Part shown: positions 29,460 through 38,451 of the stretch, in pieces
Layout: each line of letters opens with the position of its first letter
Numbering within the stretch: the first letter of the stretch is position 1
DNA from: a virus
DNA: 47,897 nucleotides
Direction: 5' to 3' (one strand)
IMG/VR virus record: IMGVR_UViG_3300002835_000316
Span: 1 to 47,897 of that record
Program-made: the position numbers and the translations under genes
The notes under the pieces: model-generated
Database searches by the model: none
Told to the model about the DNA's origin: nothing
What the model saw: the letters and a program-made list of their open reading frames with translations, nothing else

Positions 29460-29517
29460 GTCAGTTCACGTCGCGCCCTGCGTCGCTGCCTGTCGCGTTC
29501 ATCTTCGGTTGTAGAGA

Positions 29518-29838
29518 CTAATTCTGCACGGGCGGCTTTGGCCCGGAGATCACAGTCCTGACCTGCTCGCGGAGTTCACGCTGGCCGTGAGCGAGTTCCT
29601 CGAGCGTCTCGACCTGCTGGCCCTGCGCTGCAGAAATCTCCTTGAGCGTCTCGCTCGTCGCCTCAAGGAACTGGACGTGGGCCTCGACCATAGGCTCGAC
29701 GAGCGTGCCGTGCAGTGTGATTGCCGCCTCGCGGCCAAGCCAGATCACTACGCCCAGGAGCACCACCGGAACGCCGAAGCGTTCGGCGACCCGCAACAGC
29801 GAGTCCAGAATGCCCTGCTTGAGTTCGTCGGCCGTCAT
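29518..29838 (-). CDS. Single-pass membrane protein with coiled coil, 106 aa
   Basis: An N-terminal helix is followed by a transmembrane segment (VPVVLLGVVIWLGREAAITL, residues about 23-42) and a long coiled coil (FLEATSETLKEISAAQGQ, ETLEELAHGQRELREQV). This is the layout of some phage holins and spanin-like proteins and of small membrane proteins near tail genes. The call stays open. A 58-base gap without content follows on the minus strand. Confidence 0.6.
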   Translation of the reverse strand: MTADELKQGILDSLLRVAERFGVPVVLLGVVIWLGREAAITLHGTLVEPMVEAHVQFLEATSETLKEISAAQGQQVETLEELAHGQRELREQVRTVISGPKPPVQN

Positions 29839-29845
29839 CGCAGCC

Positions 29846-30202
29846 TCACGTCTTCATCGTGACGATGCAGACGGCGGCCGTCGAGTTCGTCGACACCGAC
29901 ACGAGCTTGATCGCGCCGCAGCCATACGTCTCGTCGGGGAGGGCGTAGACGCGGGCCTCAGTCGTCGAGGGGGCCAGGGTCAGGTCGGCAGCCGAGCCGT
30001 CGACCTTGTAGAGTCGGCCAAACGTGCTGGTGAGGGCGTCGGACGCCCAGACCTGGAGGGTCGTGGCTGCCGTGCTGACGGTGCCCATCTCCAGGGTGCC
30101 GCCGGCCACGTCGTCCCAGCGGAGCGTCGTGGCCGCGGCCACCGACGTCGAGAGCGTGATGGGGATCGCTTTGAACTTACGACGAATCTTCGGCTCAGAC
30201 AT
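29846..30202 (-). CDS. Probable virion structural protein, 118 aa
   Basis: ATG with AAGGAGG seven bases upstream. The product is beta-rich with alternating Ser/Thr/Ala (PITLSTSVAAATTLRWDDVA, TLEMGTVSTAATTLQVWASD, IKLVSVSTNSTAAVCIV), typical of small decoration, head or tail proteins. No family is recognised. Confidence 0.6.
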   Translation of the reverse strand: MSEPKIRRKFKAIPITLSTSVAAATTLRWDDVAGGTLEMGTVSTAATTLQVWASDALTSTFGRLYKVDGSAADLTLAPSTTEARVYALPDETYGCGAIKLVSVSTNSTAAVCIVTMKT

Positions 30203-30259
30203 CAGCACCTCCTTGTGCGTTGCGGGCCTCGATGGGCCGCTCGTGGCGTGTCACAGGGC

Positions 30260-30808
30260 TTATTGTTGTATTGTAGCCTTTGGGCAGGCCGCGATGGCTG
30301 ATTCGACGGTCTGCCGGAGCCGCTCGATGGTCGACCAGTTGCCGATCACGCGGTCGATGAGCAGGGGGTCGACGCCGCCCTCGCTGGCGTGGCGGGCCGC
30401 CAGCCCCTTGATGCTGCCAAGCCCGCGAACGACCTGCCAGATGACCCCGCCTGCCGCCTTGATCGCCGCCGCCTCGTTGTCGAACCTGCAATCCGTGACG
30501 ACAACGTCGCGGCCCTCGTCGAGCAGCCGCTGCACCCGCCGCATGGCCGTGTCGACCCAGATCGACTGGCTGATCGTGTCGCGGCCCCACTCCGTGCCGA
30601 GGGTCTGGAGGAGCTGCCTGGGAGACTGACCAAGCCAGTCAATCGGCCGCTCCTTCGCCTCGCGGTCACGCATCTCGGCCGGTGTCAGGCCGGTGACGAT
30701 CGAAACCATCTCGTACAGCGGGTCGGCAAACGCTACCCGGTCAAACCCCAGGATGCTCGCGACCGTGTCCTTGCCGCTCCCGGCCGCCCCACACATACCG
30801 ATCAGCAT
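30260..30808 (-). CDS. Deoxynucleoside monophosphate kinase, 182 aa
   Basis: These kinases phosphorylate dNMPs, supplying precursors for phage DNA synthesis, as T4 gp1 does. The P-loop is IGMCGAAGSGKDTVA. FADPLYEMVSIVTGL is the substrate-side helix, DVVVTDCRFDNEAAAI the conserved 'D.RF.nEa' segment, and LAARHASEGGVDP the conserved 'R...E.g' region. The domain is complete. It sits away from the replication module, between virion genes. Confidence 0.85.
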   Translation of the reverse strand: MLIGMCGAAGSGKDTVASILGFDRVAFADPLYEMVSIVTGLTPAEMRDREAKERPIDWLGQSPRQLLQTLGTEWGRDTISQSIWVDTAMRRVQRLLDEGRDVVVTDCRFDNEAAAIKAAGGVIWQVVRGLGSIKGLAARHASEGGVDPLLIDRVIGNWSTIERLRQTVESAIAACPKATIQQ

Positions 30809-31000
30809 CTAGTCGTGCCTTCCTAGCCACTGCGGTGGCGGGTTGTTTTCCATCATCGCGACCCGGTACTTGAGCCGCTCGATCTCCTCCAGCGCCCGGC
30901 CCAGGGCTGCTGCGAGGGTGCCGTTCGCTGCCGTCCAGGAGTTCGGCGGGCCGTATTTGTTCACCAGCAGCCACGCTCGTTGGATTTCGTCGTTGGTCAT
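30809..31000 (-). CDS. Hypothetical 63-aa helical protein
   Basis: ATGA overlap with the metallophosphoesterase stop. Begins MTNDEIQRAWLLVNKYGPPN and contains a helix LGRALEEIERLKYRVAMMEN, probably a short coiled coil. It precedes the dNMP kinase without a gap. No family is recognised. Confidence 0.55.
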   Translation of the reverse strand: MTNDEIQRAWLLVNKYGPPNSWTAANGTLAAALGRALEEIERLKYRVAMMENNPPPQWLGRHD

Positions 31001-32079
31001 TTCTTGCTCTCGCGGAGGTCGCGGTCGCACCAGATCGGCATCGCCTTCGTCACCTCGTTCCGCGAATGGTCAATCACCACCGCGGCTTGACAAGGAGCCT
31101 CGAAGCCAGCCTTGATCCGCACCGTATAGCTGGAGTGGCCGATAACGCTCCCGTTCGATACATACCGCCCGCCCCGGAGCCAGCCAAACGAGTGGTAATG
31201 CCCAAAGCAGGTGAGGCTGGCCCTCCGGCTCGCATCCCATGCCGAGATCGCCTTCATGGCCGGCAGGGCGAGGCCGTAGACGCCGCCTGAATACTTGATC
31301 GAGAACCCATGTAGGAAGCGGATCGTGAAGTCGTCGACATCGACGTAGTTCAGCTCGCCCTCTGCCACCTGCCAGCGGACGTTTGGCTTCGTCTCAGCCG
31401 CCGCCATCATCAAATACAGATTCTGTTCAAATGAGTGATCCAGTTCCGTCTGGCAGCGGAGCTTGGGGGTACTCCTGCCATGATTGCCGCTTGAAGTCGC
31501 CACGACGACTTCGTCTGCGTTCTCGGAGACGGCATCGACGAACGAACGCATCCGGCCGCCGATCCACCGGCAGGCAGCCAGCGGCGCAAGTTGGCTCGTC
31601 TCGGCCAACTCCTCGTGGATATGACCACTGATCATATCGCCGCCAAACCAGATCACGACGCGGCCGATGTCGGCAAGCTGCCGTTCGTGCTCGAGCAGCG
31701 CGAAGAACCGGCTCTGCAATTCGGCGAGTCGCCGGTCGCAGATGTCTAGCGAATACTGGTTGAGGCCGTTGGTTTCCGCATACGACACCGGCTCCTCGCA
31801 GTGGACGTCGGAAATGAGCACCACCATTGTGGCTGGATTCTTGCCGCGCTTCTTCGGCTTCGTGGCTGGCCTGCGGACGGCCTTGATGCCCCGGAGGCCG
31901 ACGAGCGTGTCGGCCCGCGACCGCTCGGCGTCAAGTTGGCGGATAGCCGACTCGTACTTCTTGCGAACCGACGAGAGTTCATCCCGCAGCCGCGCCGCCT
32001 CGGCGTCCTTGCCGACTTCTACTTGTCGGGCGACCGCAGCCACCGACTGATTGTTTGTTCGGCCTCTGGAGCGTGCCAT
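30997..32079 (-). CDS. Calcineurin-like metallophosphoesterase, 360 aa
   Basis: The start MARSRGRTNNQSVAAVARQV has GGAGG upstream and overlaps the previous gene by 61 bases. About 75 residues of coiled coil (AARLRDELSSVRKKYESAIR) precede the catalytic domain. Metal-site motifs are VVLISDVHCEEP (DxH), VIWFGGDMISG (GGD variant of GDxxD), ATSSGNHGRST (GNH), and CFGHYHSFG (GHxH). Such phage enzymes are usually predicted nucleases or phosphatases (Mre11/SbcD-related); the coiled coil would fit a DNA-processing complex. Confidence 0.85.
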   Translation of the reverse strand: MARSRGRTNNQSVAAVARQVEVGKDAEAARLRDELSSVRKKYESAIRQLDAERSRADTLVGLRGIKAVRRPATKPKKRGKNPATMVVLISDVHCEEPVSYAETNGLNQYSLDICDRRLAELQSRFFALLEHERQLADIGRVVIWFGGDMISGHIHEELAETSQLAPLAACRWIGGRMRSFVDAVSENADEVVVATSSGNHGRSTPKLRCQTELDHSFEQNLYLMMAAAETKPNVRWQVAEGELNYVDVDDFTIRFLHGFSIKYSGGVYGLALPAMKAISAWDASRRASLTCFGHYHSFGWLRGGRYVSNGSVIGHSSYTVRIKAGFEAPCQAAVVIDHSRNEVTKAMPIWCDRDLRESKK

Positions 32080-32282
32080 CCAACCTCCGTGCAACGGGCG
32101 ACGATTCCGCGATACACGGTGACGATCGGTGCTCCCTGAAGAGCACCAGACAACCACTCGCGTTTCACCTCACTCATCTCGGCCTGCGCCTCCGTGGGCA
32201 GGCGACTGAACCATGATCGTTTTGGGCGATGGATCGTGCCGACGGCCTGCACGACGCTTTGCAGTGCGGACTTCTTCGCCAT
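32019..32282 (-). CDS. Hypothetical DNA-binding-type small protein, 87 aa
   Basis: Starts MAKKSALQSVVQAVGTIHRP with a GGAG upstream. WFSRLPTEAQAEMSEVKREW and VARCTEVGWHAPEAEQTISR read as two helical segments with a possible helix-turn-helix, a pattern common in small phage proteins with predicted DNA-binding. It overlaps the metallophosphoesterase start. A small-terminase-like role cannot be supported by sequence alone. Confidence 0.55.
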   Translation of the reverse strand: MAKKSALQSVVQAVGTIHRPKRSWFSRLPTEAQAEMSEVKREWLSGALQGAPIVTVYRGIVARCTEVGWHAPEAEQTISRWLRSPDK

Positions 32283-32286
32283 GCGG

Positions 32287-32574
32287 TCACTCCGTTTCGC
32301 GGTATCCGAGCGTCCAGAGAACGCGGGCAATGTCGCGGGCGCTCTCGGTGATGTGCTCCTCCGAAACGGTCGGGAAGCAAACGTGGAGAAGTTCGTGGAT
32401 GATCGTTTCCAGGCGGCTCCGTTTGGAGAGCTTCTCGTCGACCAGAATCTTCCGGGGCATCTCCGGGTTCTTGGCATCCGGCAGATACGCCCAGCCGGCC
32501 GCCTGGCCCTTCAATCTGCAAAACCGCAGGAGCCAGCGAGCCCCGGCCACAGTGAAATGGTGGTCATCCGGCAT
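32287..32574 (-). CDS. Small HExxH metalloprotein, 95 aa
   Basis: SRLETIIHELLHVCFPTVSE has the zinc-protease motif HELLH, and ITESARDIARVLWTLGYRET follows. Similar short phage proteins with 'HE.lH....l.Ee.v....d...vLw.lGyr' are common and look like minimal metallopeptidases of the ImmA/SprT type. Its substrate is unknown. Confidence 0.72.
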   Translation of the reverse strand: MPDDHHFTVAGARWLLRFCRLKGQAAGWAYLPDAKNPEMPRKILVDEKLSKRSRLETIIHELLHVCFPTVSEEHITESARDIARVLWTLGYRETE

Positions 32575-32598
32575 GGGGCTATATTGTCGCGGTGTAGC

Positions 32599-33051
32599 CT
32601 ATTCGGTCAATGGGGGTTTCTCCGCTTTGCGGGCGTTGCGGATTGCCCGTTTTACCAAGAGGCGGCCAGCGGCGTCGATGAACGGAAGTTTTCGTTTCGT
32701 CGCTTCCTCGCGCAGCCAGCCGACGATCTCGTCAATTCGCTTTTCGCTTTCGTCCGCGCCCCATGCGTTCATTTGCGCGGCGCGAGCGTTGCATGAGCAG
32801 TTTGCCGAGGCTGTGATTCCGACCTTGGAGAGCAGTTTTTTTAGTTCAGTACCAGGGCCATCTTGCACCTCCTGCGGCTCTGGCTGAAACCGCATTTTCA
32901 GAACGTCTTCGAGGGTTGTGTTTTCCCTCTTGATGCCAACCATGCAGGCAGAGAAGGGCTTTTCTGGCACAACGCTCTTTGGCACGACGGCCTTGCACTG
33001 GCCGCATACCCACGACTTGTCAAGCTCCTCCCACTGACACCAGATCGACAT
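32599..33051 (-). CDS. Conserved phage Cys-rich protein, 150 aa
   Basis: ATG with CAGGAGGTAAT upstream. The start MSIWCQWEELDKSWVCGQCK has a CxxC pair, and TELKKLLSKVGITASANCSC with NARAAQMNAWGADE holds a further cysteine pair, which together suggest a zinc ribbon or two. RIDEIVGWLREEATKRKLPF followed by AAGRLLVKRAIRNAR is a helical end seen in many phage proteins of this type. Position after the large virion protein gives no firm function. Confidence 0.68.
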   Translation of the reverse strand: MSIWCQWEELDKSWVCGQCKAVVPKSVVPEKPFSACMVGIKRENTTLEDVLKMRFQPEPQEVQDGPGTELKKLLSKVGITASANCSCNARAAQMNAWGADESEKRIDEIVGWLREEATKRKLPFIDAAGRLLVKRAIRNARKAEKPPLTE

Positions 33052-33052
33052 A

Positions 33053-36000
33053 TTACCTCCTGTACGGCGTGCCGTTGGCGTGGTCGGGGCAGCTAGCTGG
33101 AGTTTCGGCAGACAGCGAAAGCGTCGGGCCGTACTCAATCACCGTGTATTCGTAGGAGTACGGAATACCTGCGGGAGTTCTTTCGGGATTTTTTCTTTCG
33201 AGCAGTGCGTACCCCGTCGTCGGTTGCGCGTCTCTGTTTGATGGGCTGTCTGGAAAGGCATAGTCAAACGGCGCGCCTGCCCCGAAAAAGCAACCAGCCC
33301 CCCAGACTTTCACAAGAGGGTAAGTCTTGTTCAGCAAAGAGTGATAGCAGTCCGAGAAAGCGCACACACTGCTTCTCGGAACAAATGACGGCATTTCGCC
33401 AGAAAATACGTTGTGTGTTGAGAACGTCTCGTGATTGAAATTTCTCGGCACAAGCGGCTCCGCAGCGGGCTGGCCGGGGGCGTGTCCGTGCCATCCCAAG
33501 TGAGCCTGAAGGAACCACTGCTGGTCGAGGACAGGCCCGCCGACGTATGTATTTTCCAGCATCCAAAAATACCCCGCCGACTGGTCAGCGTAGTCGCGGC
33601 CTCCAAATGGCATCGACGACGGCGCCTCAATCCACCCGCCGTTTGCGTCTGGCACGCCAACCCCCGCCGTCGAGATGCCGGGGTGCTTTGGGTCAACCGT
33701 GATCGACGGGTCTGCGGTTATTGAAACCGACAGCAATGCTCCGCTTTCGCTGAATGTTCCCGTAGCCATCGCGCCGTATCCAAGCGTGGACGTAAGAATG
33801 ACGTTCGCATCTGGGTTTTTTTTGGCAATCGAAAAAACAGTCTTGAACATCATGCCCCTATGCACGACTTCAAGCCCAGTGATTCCGCCGCTTGCGTTTA
33901 CCGAAGAAATTCGGAAAACGCACACTGGATGCGGAGATGAAACAGGCTCGCCATATTGCCCTGTTTCTTGGTTTACAAGCAAGGAGAAGTATCCGTATGC
34001 GTTTATCCCGGTTGCCCTCGGGCCGTCGTACCACGCGCCGTTTGGGCAAACGTCAGGCGAGTCGCCTCCCGTGGCCTTCCACATATCGGTTACGGCGCGG
34101 CCGCCGTCAGGCTTGACCTCAAACTCTTGCCCAACTTGATACCCGCTTCCTCCGGCAGAGATTGTCGCGCCAGTCACGGGGAAGTACGAAAACCGATACG
34201 CCGTTGGTGGAGAGCTACCCCACGCCATGCCAGGGTTGGGGAAATTGTGTACTGCGCCAAACTGGAATGCAGCAAACGCAGCGCCAGAGCCGCCGCCGAT
34301 TGCTGGGATGTTGAGCGGAAGCGTGGGCGGAACATGGTATTTATCTCGAAAGGTGTACCCCGCGCCGCCAGCGCGCACGACGCCGCCGACAATTGCACTT
34401 CCCCAATCAGACTCGTTAGCGCCAGCCGCGCCAAAAACGGGAGTAATAACTGCTCCGCCGCCCGCGCACTCCGGATACGGAGGCCAAAGGGCTAGAGCGC
34501 GGTCGTTGATCGACGTTGAGTTCGCTATCTGGTCGCCAAACGGCCAAGCGTAAACGTAAACCTCGATGGCGGTTTCACACTGGCGTCGTGTAATTTGAAG
34601 CGCCAGGGTTGTGAAGTTGCTCTGATTTTCCCCGGTGTTGCAAAGCGCTCTGGTTTCCACGCTGCTTCGGACTTTCCTGACAGGAACCCCAACGGCTTCC
34701 CACCGCAGGTCGCACAGCACCTTCGCCTTCCACTCGTAGTGTCCGCGGTCGTCGGCTTGGTCGGGCGGATTGACTGGGCGCTGCGTGCAAGTTGCAACGC
34801 AGTAGTAGTTTCCGTCTGAGCCCCCCGTCTCGTCGCACACATTGACTGAGGCATACGCACCAGGGAAGTCGCTTCCACGAATCTTCCAGTCAAGTATTCC
34901 GCCCTCGTCGTCAACGTCCGAAACTATGGCTGTCGCGTACTGGAATATCAAGCATCCCGGGGTTTCGCAAACCCAGGTTATTTGGTCGCCGACGCTGTAG
35001 CCAATGCCGGGCATAGCAACGGAAATTGGGTGGCACAGCACGCGGCCGTATGAGGTGTAAAGTATTGTCCTCTCCGCGTCCGTTTTTTCGACGTTGCAAA
35101 GCGGCGGGTCTTTATACTCTGGCGTTTTGAAGATCGGAACAACTTCAAGAGAAACGATTGAACCCGGTCCCGCAACTTCGGAGATGCGAATTCTTTGGTA
35201 GAGCAACACGCCGCCTTCTACGTTCTGGCCTGAATATCCATACTTGTCTATGTAATTTGGGTAATACGCAGGAAAGCAGGTTGTGTCTGGTCTTGGGAAA
35301 AAACTTATTCGCTCACCGCCGAGCGGCGGACGCGAGTTGTCGAAGTTGACGTAGAAGAACTCGCCAACCTCATACCCATAGCCGCCGTCCTTTATGTCTA
35401 CGCCGATCACCTTCCAACTGTCGGGAAATCGGCCGTTGGGGTCTGGTTCGTGGCTTGCAGGCCCAAGCCGCAAATACAACTGAGCGGTGTGATTTAGCGA
35501 TTGGTGGTACGGAGCGAGGTGAGGCTTCACGACGCCCTGGTTTAGTCCAAGGCACCTGCCGCGAGTGCAGATTTCCCCGCCTTCCCATGCGTACCACGGA
35601 TTCCGCTTTCCGCAGCGGTAGTCGACAATGAACTTGTCTCCGTCATTCGGAAACAGAATATCCCAGCACTCATACGGAGGCGGCAGAAACACCCACTGGC
35701 GGTCCTCCGCGACGTTGTAGAGAAGCACCGCCTCAGTGACGCCTGGGTATTGCGAGGCGCGTTGCGGCGAGAGCGGCACCTGTCGCGTGATCACAGGCTT
35801 GAGTTGCGGTCGGACGAACTGGTTTGGGCGGTGGCATACATAGGTGCCATTCAAGTCCTCTTGGTTTGTACAGAGTATGCCTTGGTTGGGGTTGCATGGG
35901 CCTGCCTGAAAAGGCCCAAACTCCGGACGCTCGCAAAACTTTGGATGCCCCGGTGGAGTTGCGTCTGGGTCGCACTTTGCTTCGTTTACGAAAACCCCAG

Positions 36001-36493
36001 TGATAATTGCAGCAGGGCAGTTGTCGCATGTGTCGCCTGGGTTTGGGCAGTTTGTTTTGTCAAAGTATCCGCTAAAATTTTGGCCGCACATCGGGTCTAC
36101 GTTGTCCCTGCCTTGCCCCTCGCCAAGCCTAAAATATGGAACTTGAGGCGGAAAAAACTGGCGCGACCACGCTAGATTTTCAGAGTCTCCGAAATTATAA
36201 GTCCAGCCAAGGATATTTCCGCTTACATTCAAAGGGATTACACATCCAAGGTGCTCCTCGGCAAGAATAATGTCTGCGTAAGACCCGCGGCTGTCGCCAA
36301 GAAAGGCATAGGTTTCTTCGCACTCTTCATCGCACTCAAAGAACCGGCTCTCGTGAAATGCAACAATAACACTCTCCACGCCATAGGAAACTATCTGCCC
36401 AGACATTCCATCAACGCTCGCCGTCACCGTCTCCGGTGTGCAGCACCGCATCTCGGGGCAGCAGTTGCACGAGTCCTTGCTGTTGACGAGCAT
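33053..36493 (-). CDS. Large Cys- and Gly-rich virion protein, 1146 aa
   Basis: ATG overlaps the previous stop (TGATG). The N-terminus is very Cys-rich (KDSCNCCPEMRCCTPETV). Through the protein runs a recurrent 'GG.GY.vGd.f.V' unit: GYGYEVGEFFYV, GIGYSVGDQITW, GGAGYTFRDKYHV, GGSGYQVGQEFEV. Such units are found in large phage and cyanophage virion proteins and may be repeated beta domains. Many other pieces are rich in Pro, Asn and aromatic residues. Base composition is visibly less GC-rich than around it, suggesting later acquisition or host-range evolution. A fibre or adhesion role is likely but not proven. Confidence 0.72.
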   Translation of the reverse strand: MLVNSKDSCNCCPEMRCCTPETVTASVDGMSGQIVSYGVESVIVAFHESRFFECDEECEETYAFLGDSRGSYADIILAEEHLGCVIPLNVSGNILGWTYNFGDSENLAWSRQFFPPQVPYFRLGEGQGRDNVDPMCGQNFSGYFDKTNCPNPGDTCDNCPAAIITGVFVNEAKCDPDATPPGHPKFCERPEFGPFQAGPCNPNQGILCTNQEDLNGTYVCHRPNQFVRPQLKPVITRQVPLSPQRASQYPGVTEAVLLYNVAEDRQWVFLPPPYECWDILFPNDGDKFIVDYRCGKRNPWYAWEGGEICTRGRCLGLNQGVVKPHLAPYHQSLNHTAQLYLRLGPASHEPDPNGRFPDSWKVIGVDIKDGGYGYEVGEFFYVNFDNSRPPLGGERISFFPRPDTTCFPAYYPNYIDKYGYSGQNVEGGVLLYQRIRISEVAGPGSIVSLEVVPIFKTPEYKDPPLCNVEKTDAERTILYTSYGRVLCHPISVAMPGIGYSVGDQITWVCETPGCLIFQYATAIVSDVDDEGGILDWKIRGSDFPGAYASVNVCDETGGSDGNYYCVATCTQRPVNPPDQADDRGHYEWKAKVLCDLRWEAVGVPVRKVRSSVETRALCNTGENQSNFTTLALQITRRQCETAIEVYVYAWPFGDQIANSTSINDRALALWPPYPECAGGGAVITPVFGAAGANESDWGSAIVGGVVRAGGAGYTFRDKYHVPPTLPLNIPAIGGGSGAAFAAFQFGAVHNFPNPGMAWGSSPPTAYRFSYFPVTGATISAGGSGYQVGQEFEVKPDGGRAVTDMWKATGGDSPDVCPNGAWYDGPRATGINAYGYFSLLVNQETGQYGEPVSSPHPVCVFRISSVNASGGITGLEVVHRGMMFKTVFSIAKKNPDANVILTSTLGYGAMATGTFSESGALLSVSITADPSITVDPKHPGISTAGVGVPDANGGWIEAPSSMPFGGRDYADQSAGYFWMLENTYVGGPVLDQQWFLQAHLGWHGHAPGQPAAEPLVPRNFNHETFSTHNVFSGEMPSFVPRSSVCAFSDCYHSLLNKTYPLVKVWGAGCFFGAGAPFDYAFPDSPSNRDAQPTTGYALLERKNPERTPAGIPYSYEYTVIEYGPTLSLSAETPASCPDHANGTPYRR

Positions 36494-36981
36494 CAGCACT
36501 CCACCGCGATCAAGAGCCACAGCTTGCTGTACGGACGCAAAATTGGAATTTCCTGCTGGTCTTCGTATGTCACTTGGCCCGTGTCATAACTTCCTGCCAA
36601 ATCACTGATCGGCACGACTGCACACCACTTCAAAAGGTCGCCCTGTCCAACTGGAATATGCGTGAACCAGTTGATCGTGACGGCGAACACTGGGTCGCCG
36701 AATGAATCCGTCTCGGGAATCCAGTCGGCTGGGCCGGTTGGGTTATCTGGCTGCTTGAATAGGCGAACAACTCGGACGTTGAGCGGCGGCTCGTTGGGCC
36801 ACGGGCCTTCGCACTGACCGAGACGGATCGTGGAGATGCCGCCACCACCACCGCCAGGAATCGTCTCAAACCTCGTCGGTATCTTCGTCGCCCCCGTGCC
36901 GTAGGGCATCCCATCGACGCGCGCGATCGTCTGCTTGATGTCTCTGTGCAGGCCTTCGCTGATGAGGAATCCGCGTGCCAT
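36493..36981 (-). CDS. Probable minor tail protein, 162 aa
   Basis: Begins MARGFLISEGLHRDIKQTIA and overlaps the start of the large virion protein. A Gly run (IPGGGGGGISTIRLG) separates a helical N-terminus from a beta-rich C-terminus (FAVTINWFTHIPVGQGDLL, QEIPILRPYSKLWLLIAVEC). The tight coupling suggests that it works together with the large protein in the tail tip. No family is recognised. Confidence 0.62.
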   Translation of the reverse strand: MARGFLISEGLHRDIKQTIARVDGMPYGTGATKIPTRFETIPGGGGGGISTIRLGQCEGPWPNEPPLNVRVVRLFKQPDNPTGPADWIPETDSFGDPVFAVTINWFTHIPVGQGDLLKWCAVVPISDLAGSYDTGQVTYEDQQEIPILRPYSKLWLLIAVEC

Positions 36982-36984
36982 TGG

Positions 36985-38079
36985 TTAGTTGAGGCGGAGT
37001 TGGAGGGTTTGGGTGAGGTCGATGTTCAGTTGCGTGCGCACGCGCCAGATCAAGACCTTCGGTGTGGCGTTCGGCGACCGCGGCGTTCCATCTTCGTTCA
37101 GCGCGATGGGTTGGGCTGACGGCTGCTGGTTGATAGTTTTCTCGCTGCCGGCAATCCGCACCATCGCCCGAACCTTGTCTCCGACCGCGACTCCGTCCTG
37201 AAGGGCGAGCGGTTGAACGATTGGGCCGTATTCGCCGTCTCGCTTGAGCGGCACTGCATATGGGTCTTGCGCTCCGCCTTCGGCATCATTGCCGCCCCTG
37301 GGCTGGGCAGGATTGAACGCCTTGCAGTTGAACCCAGTCACTGGAAGAGCCATGTCCCAGCCGTACTTCCCGGCATACCCAGGAGCCTCCACCTCATTTG
37401 CTTTGTAGGCAAACTCGTAGGAGTTCATAAAGCCGCTGAAGACAGCGTTCCCGAACGTCTCAACGTGCGGCTGGGCCTCGACGCCACGAAACAGGACGGT
37501 GCTCGGATCGCAGGTCATGTAGGAGCCGAGATTCATCGTCTCTAGGTTGACGTACCCTGCGTACCGCTGAAAAACAGTTCCCGGAAACGAATTGAATTGT
37601 GTTACGCGGATGGTCGTAATTGGCTCCATCCTTGTGACGCCGTCCATGAGGTCGCCGACAGGGTTGTGCGCCGGCTCCCATTGACCATCGCGAACCCACA
37701 GGTACGCTGCGGCCTCATACAAACTCGTACTCGTCGAAAAGTTCGCCGGTCGTAACTCCGGCATGACGAGCATCGGGTCGGGCATCCCCGTGCCGCCCTC
37801 GCCGTCGACCATGCCGGAGGTGCGGTACTGTGCCGTGACGATCCGCACCAGCCGGCTCTCGCCGTCGGCGCGGCCCTCGACGCTCACGCAGGGCATCGGG
37901 TTCGACGAGTTGTACGGGTCGCCGATCTGGACGCCGACGGCCGACATGAGGTCGATCGACTCGCTCGGCGAATCCAGGATGATCTTGAATACGCGCGTCG
38001 CGGTGTCGGCCAGTTGCCCGCCGTCAGACGAGCGGCTGAAGGCATTGCCCTGCGCGAGTTCCGAAATCATCTTGGGCAT
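36985..38079 (-). CDS. Probable tail-tip/structural protein, 364 aa
   Basis: Starts MPKMISELAQGNAFSRSSDG. The product is mixed beta with stretches such as RVFKIILDSPSESIDLMSAV, TTIRVTQFNSFPGTVFQRYA and a C-terminal RTQLNIDLTQTLQLRLN. It lies between the tape measure and the large virion protein, the position of distal tail and baseplate proteins in siphoviruses. No named domain is recognised. Confidence 0.65.
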   Translation of the reverse strand: MPKMISELAQGNAFSRSSDGGQLADTATRVFKIILDSPSESIDLMSAVGVQIGDPYNSSNPMPCVSVEGRADGESRLVRIVTAQYRTSGMVDGEGGTGMPDPMLVMPELRPANFSTSTSLYEAAAYLWVRDGQWEPAHNPVGDLMDGVTRMEPITTIRVTQFNSFPGTVFQRYAGYVNLETMNLGSYMTCDPSTVLFRGVEAQPHVETFGNAVFSGFMNSYEFAYKANEVEAPGYAGKYGWDMALPVTGFNCKAFNPAQPRGGNDAEGGAQDPYAVPLKRDGEYGPIVQPLALQDGVAVGDKVRAMVRIAGSEKTINQQPSAQPIALNEDGTPRSPNATPKVLIWRVRTQLNIDLTQTLQLRLN

Positions 38080-38082
38080 CTA

Positions 38083-38451
38083 TCAGCCCTCCGTGATGTC
38101 GACGCGAAGGCGGGTGCCGGCCGCGCCGATCGCCTGGTAGTTCGTGCCGCTGCCCAGCCGGAAAAGCGCCGGCTCGCCGGCCCGCAGGGTGCAGAACCGG
38201 AGGAACGACCCGCCGGCGTCAATGCCGATTGCCGCCGTCGAGGCGGTCGCCGTCGACAGGTTCCGCAGGAACGCCAGCCCGACGCTCGTCAGGTTCGCCG
38301 TCGAGATGTTGACGGGATTCGTCGAAAGGGCGAGCGTCACGCTGTTCATCCCAACCTGGCTCATGGTCGCCGTCACGTTGACGACGGAGACAGAGTTGTT
38401 GAGGAAGTCCTTGTCTAACTTCATTGAGACGTTGTAAGAGATGTCTGGCAT
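38083..38451 (-). CDS. Probable minor tail protein, 122 aa
   Basis: Start codon overlaps the tape-measure stop as TAATG. The product is a beta protein (ISYNVSMKLDKDFLNNSVSV, LRAGEPALFRLGSGTNYQAI, RLRVDITEG) of about the size of a small distal-tail or head-decoration domain. Function is inferred from position immediately after the tape measure. Confidence 0.62.
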   Translation of the reverse strand: MPDISYNVSMKLDKDFLNNSVSVVNVTATMSQVGMNSVTLALSTNPVNISTANLTSVGLAFLRNLSTATASTAAIGIDAGGSFLRFCTLRAGEPALFRLGSGTNYQAIGAAGTRLRVDITEG

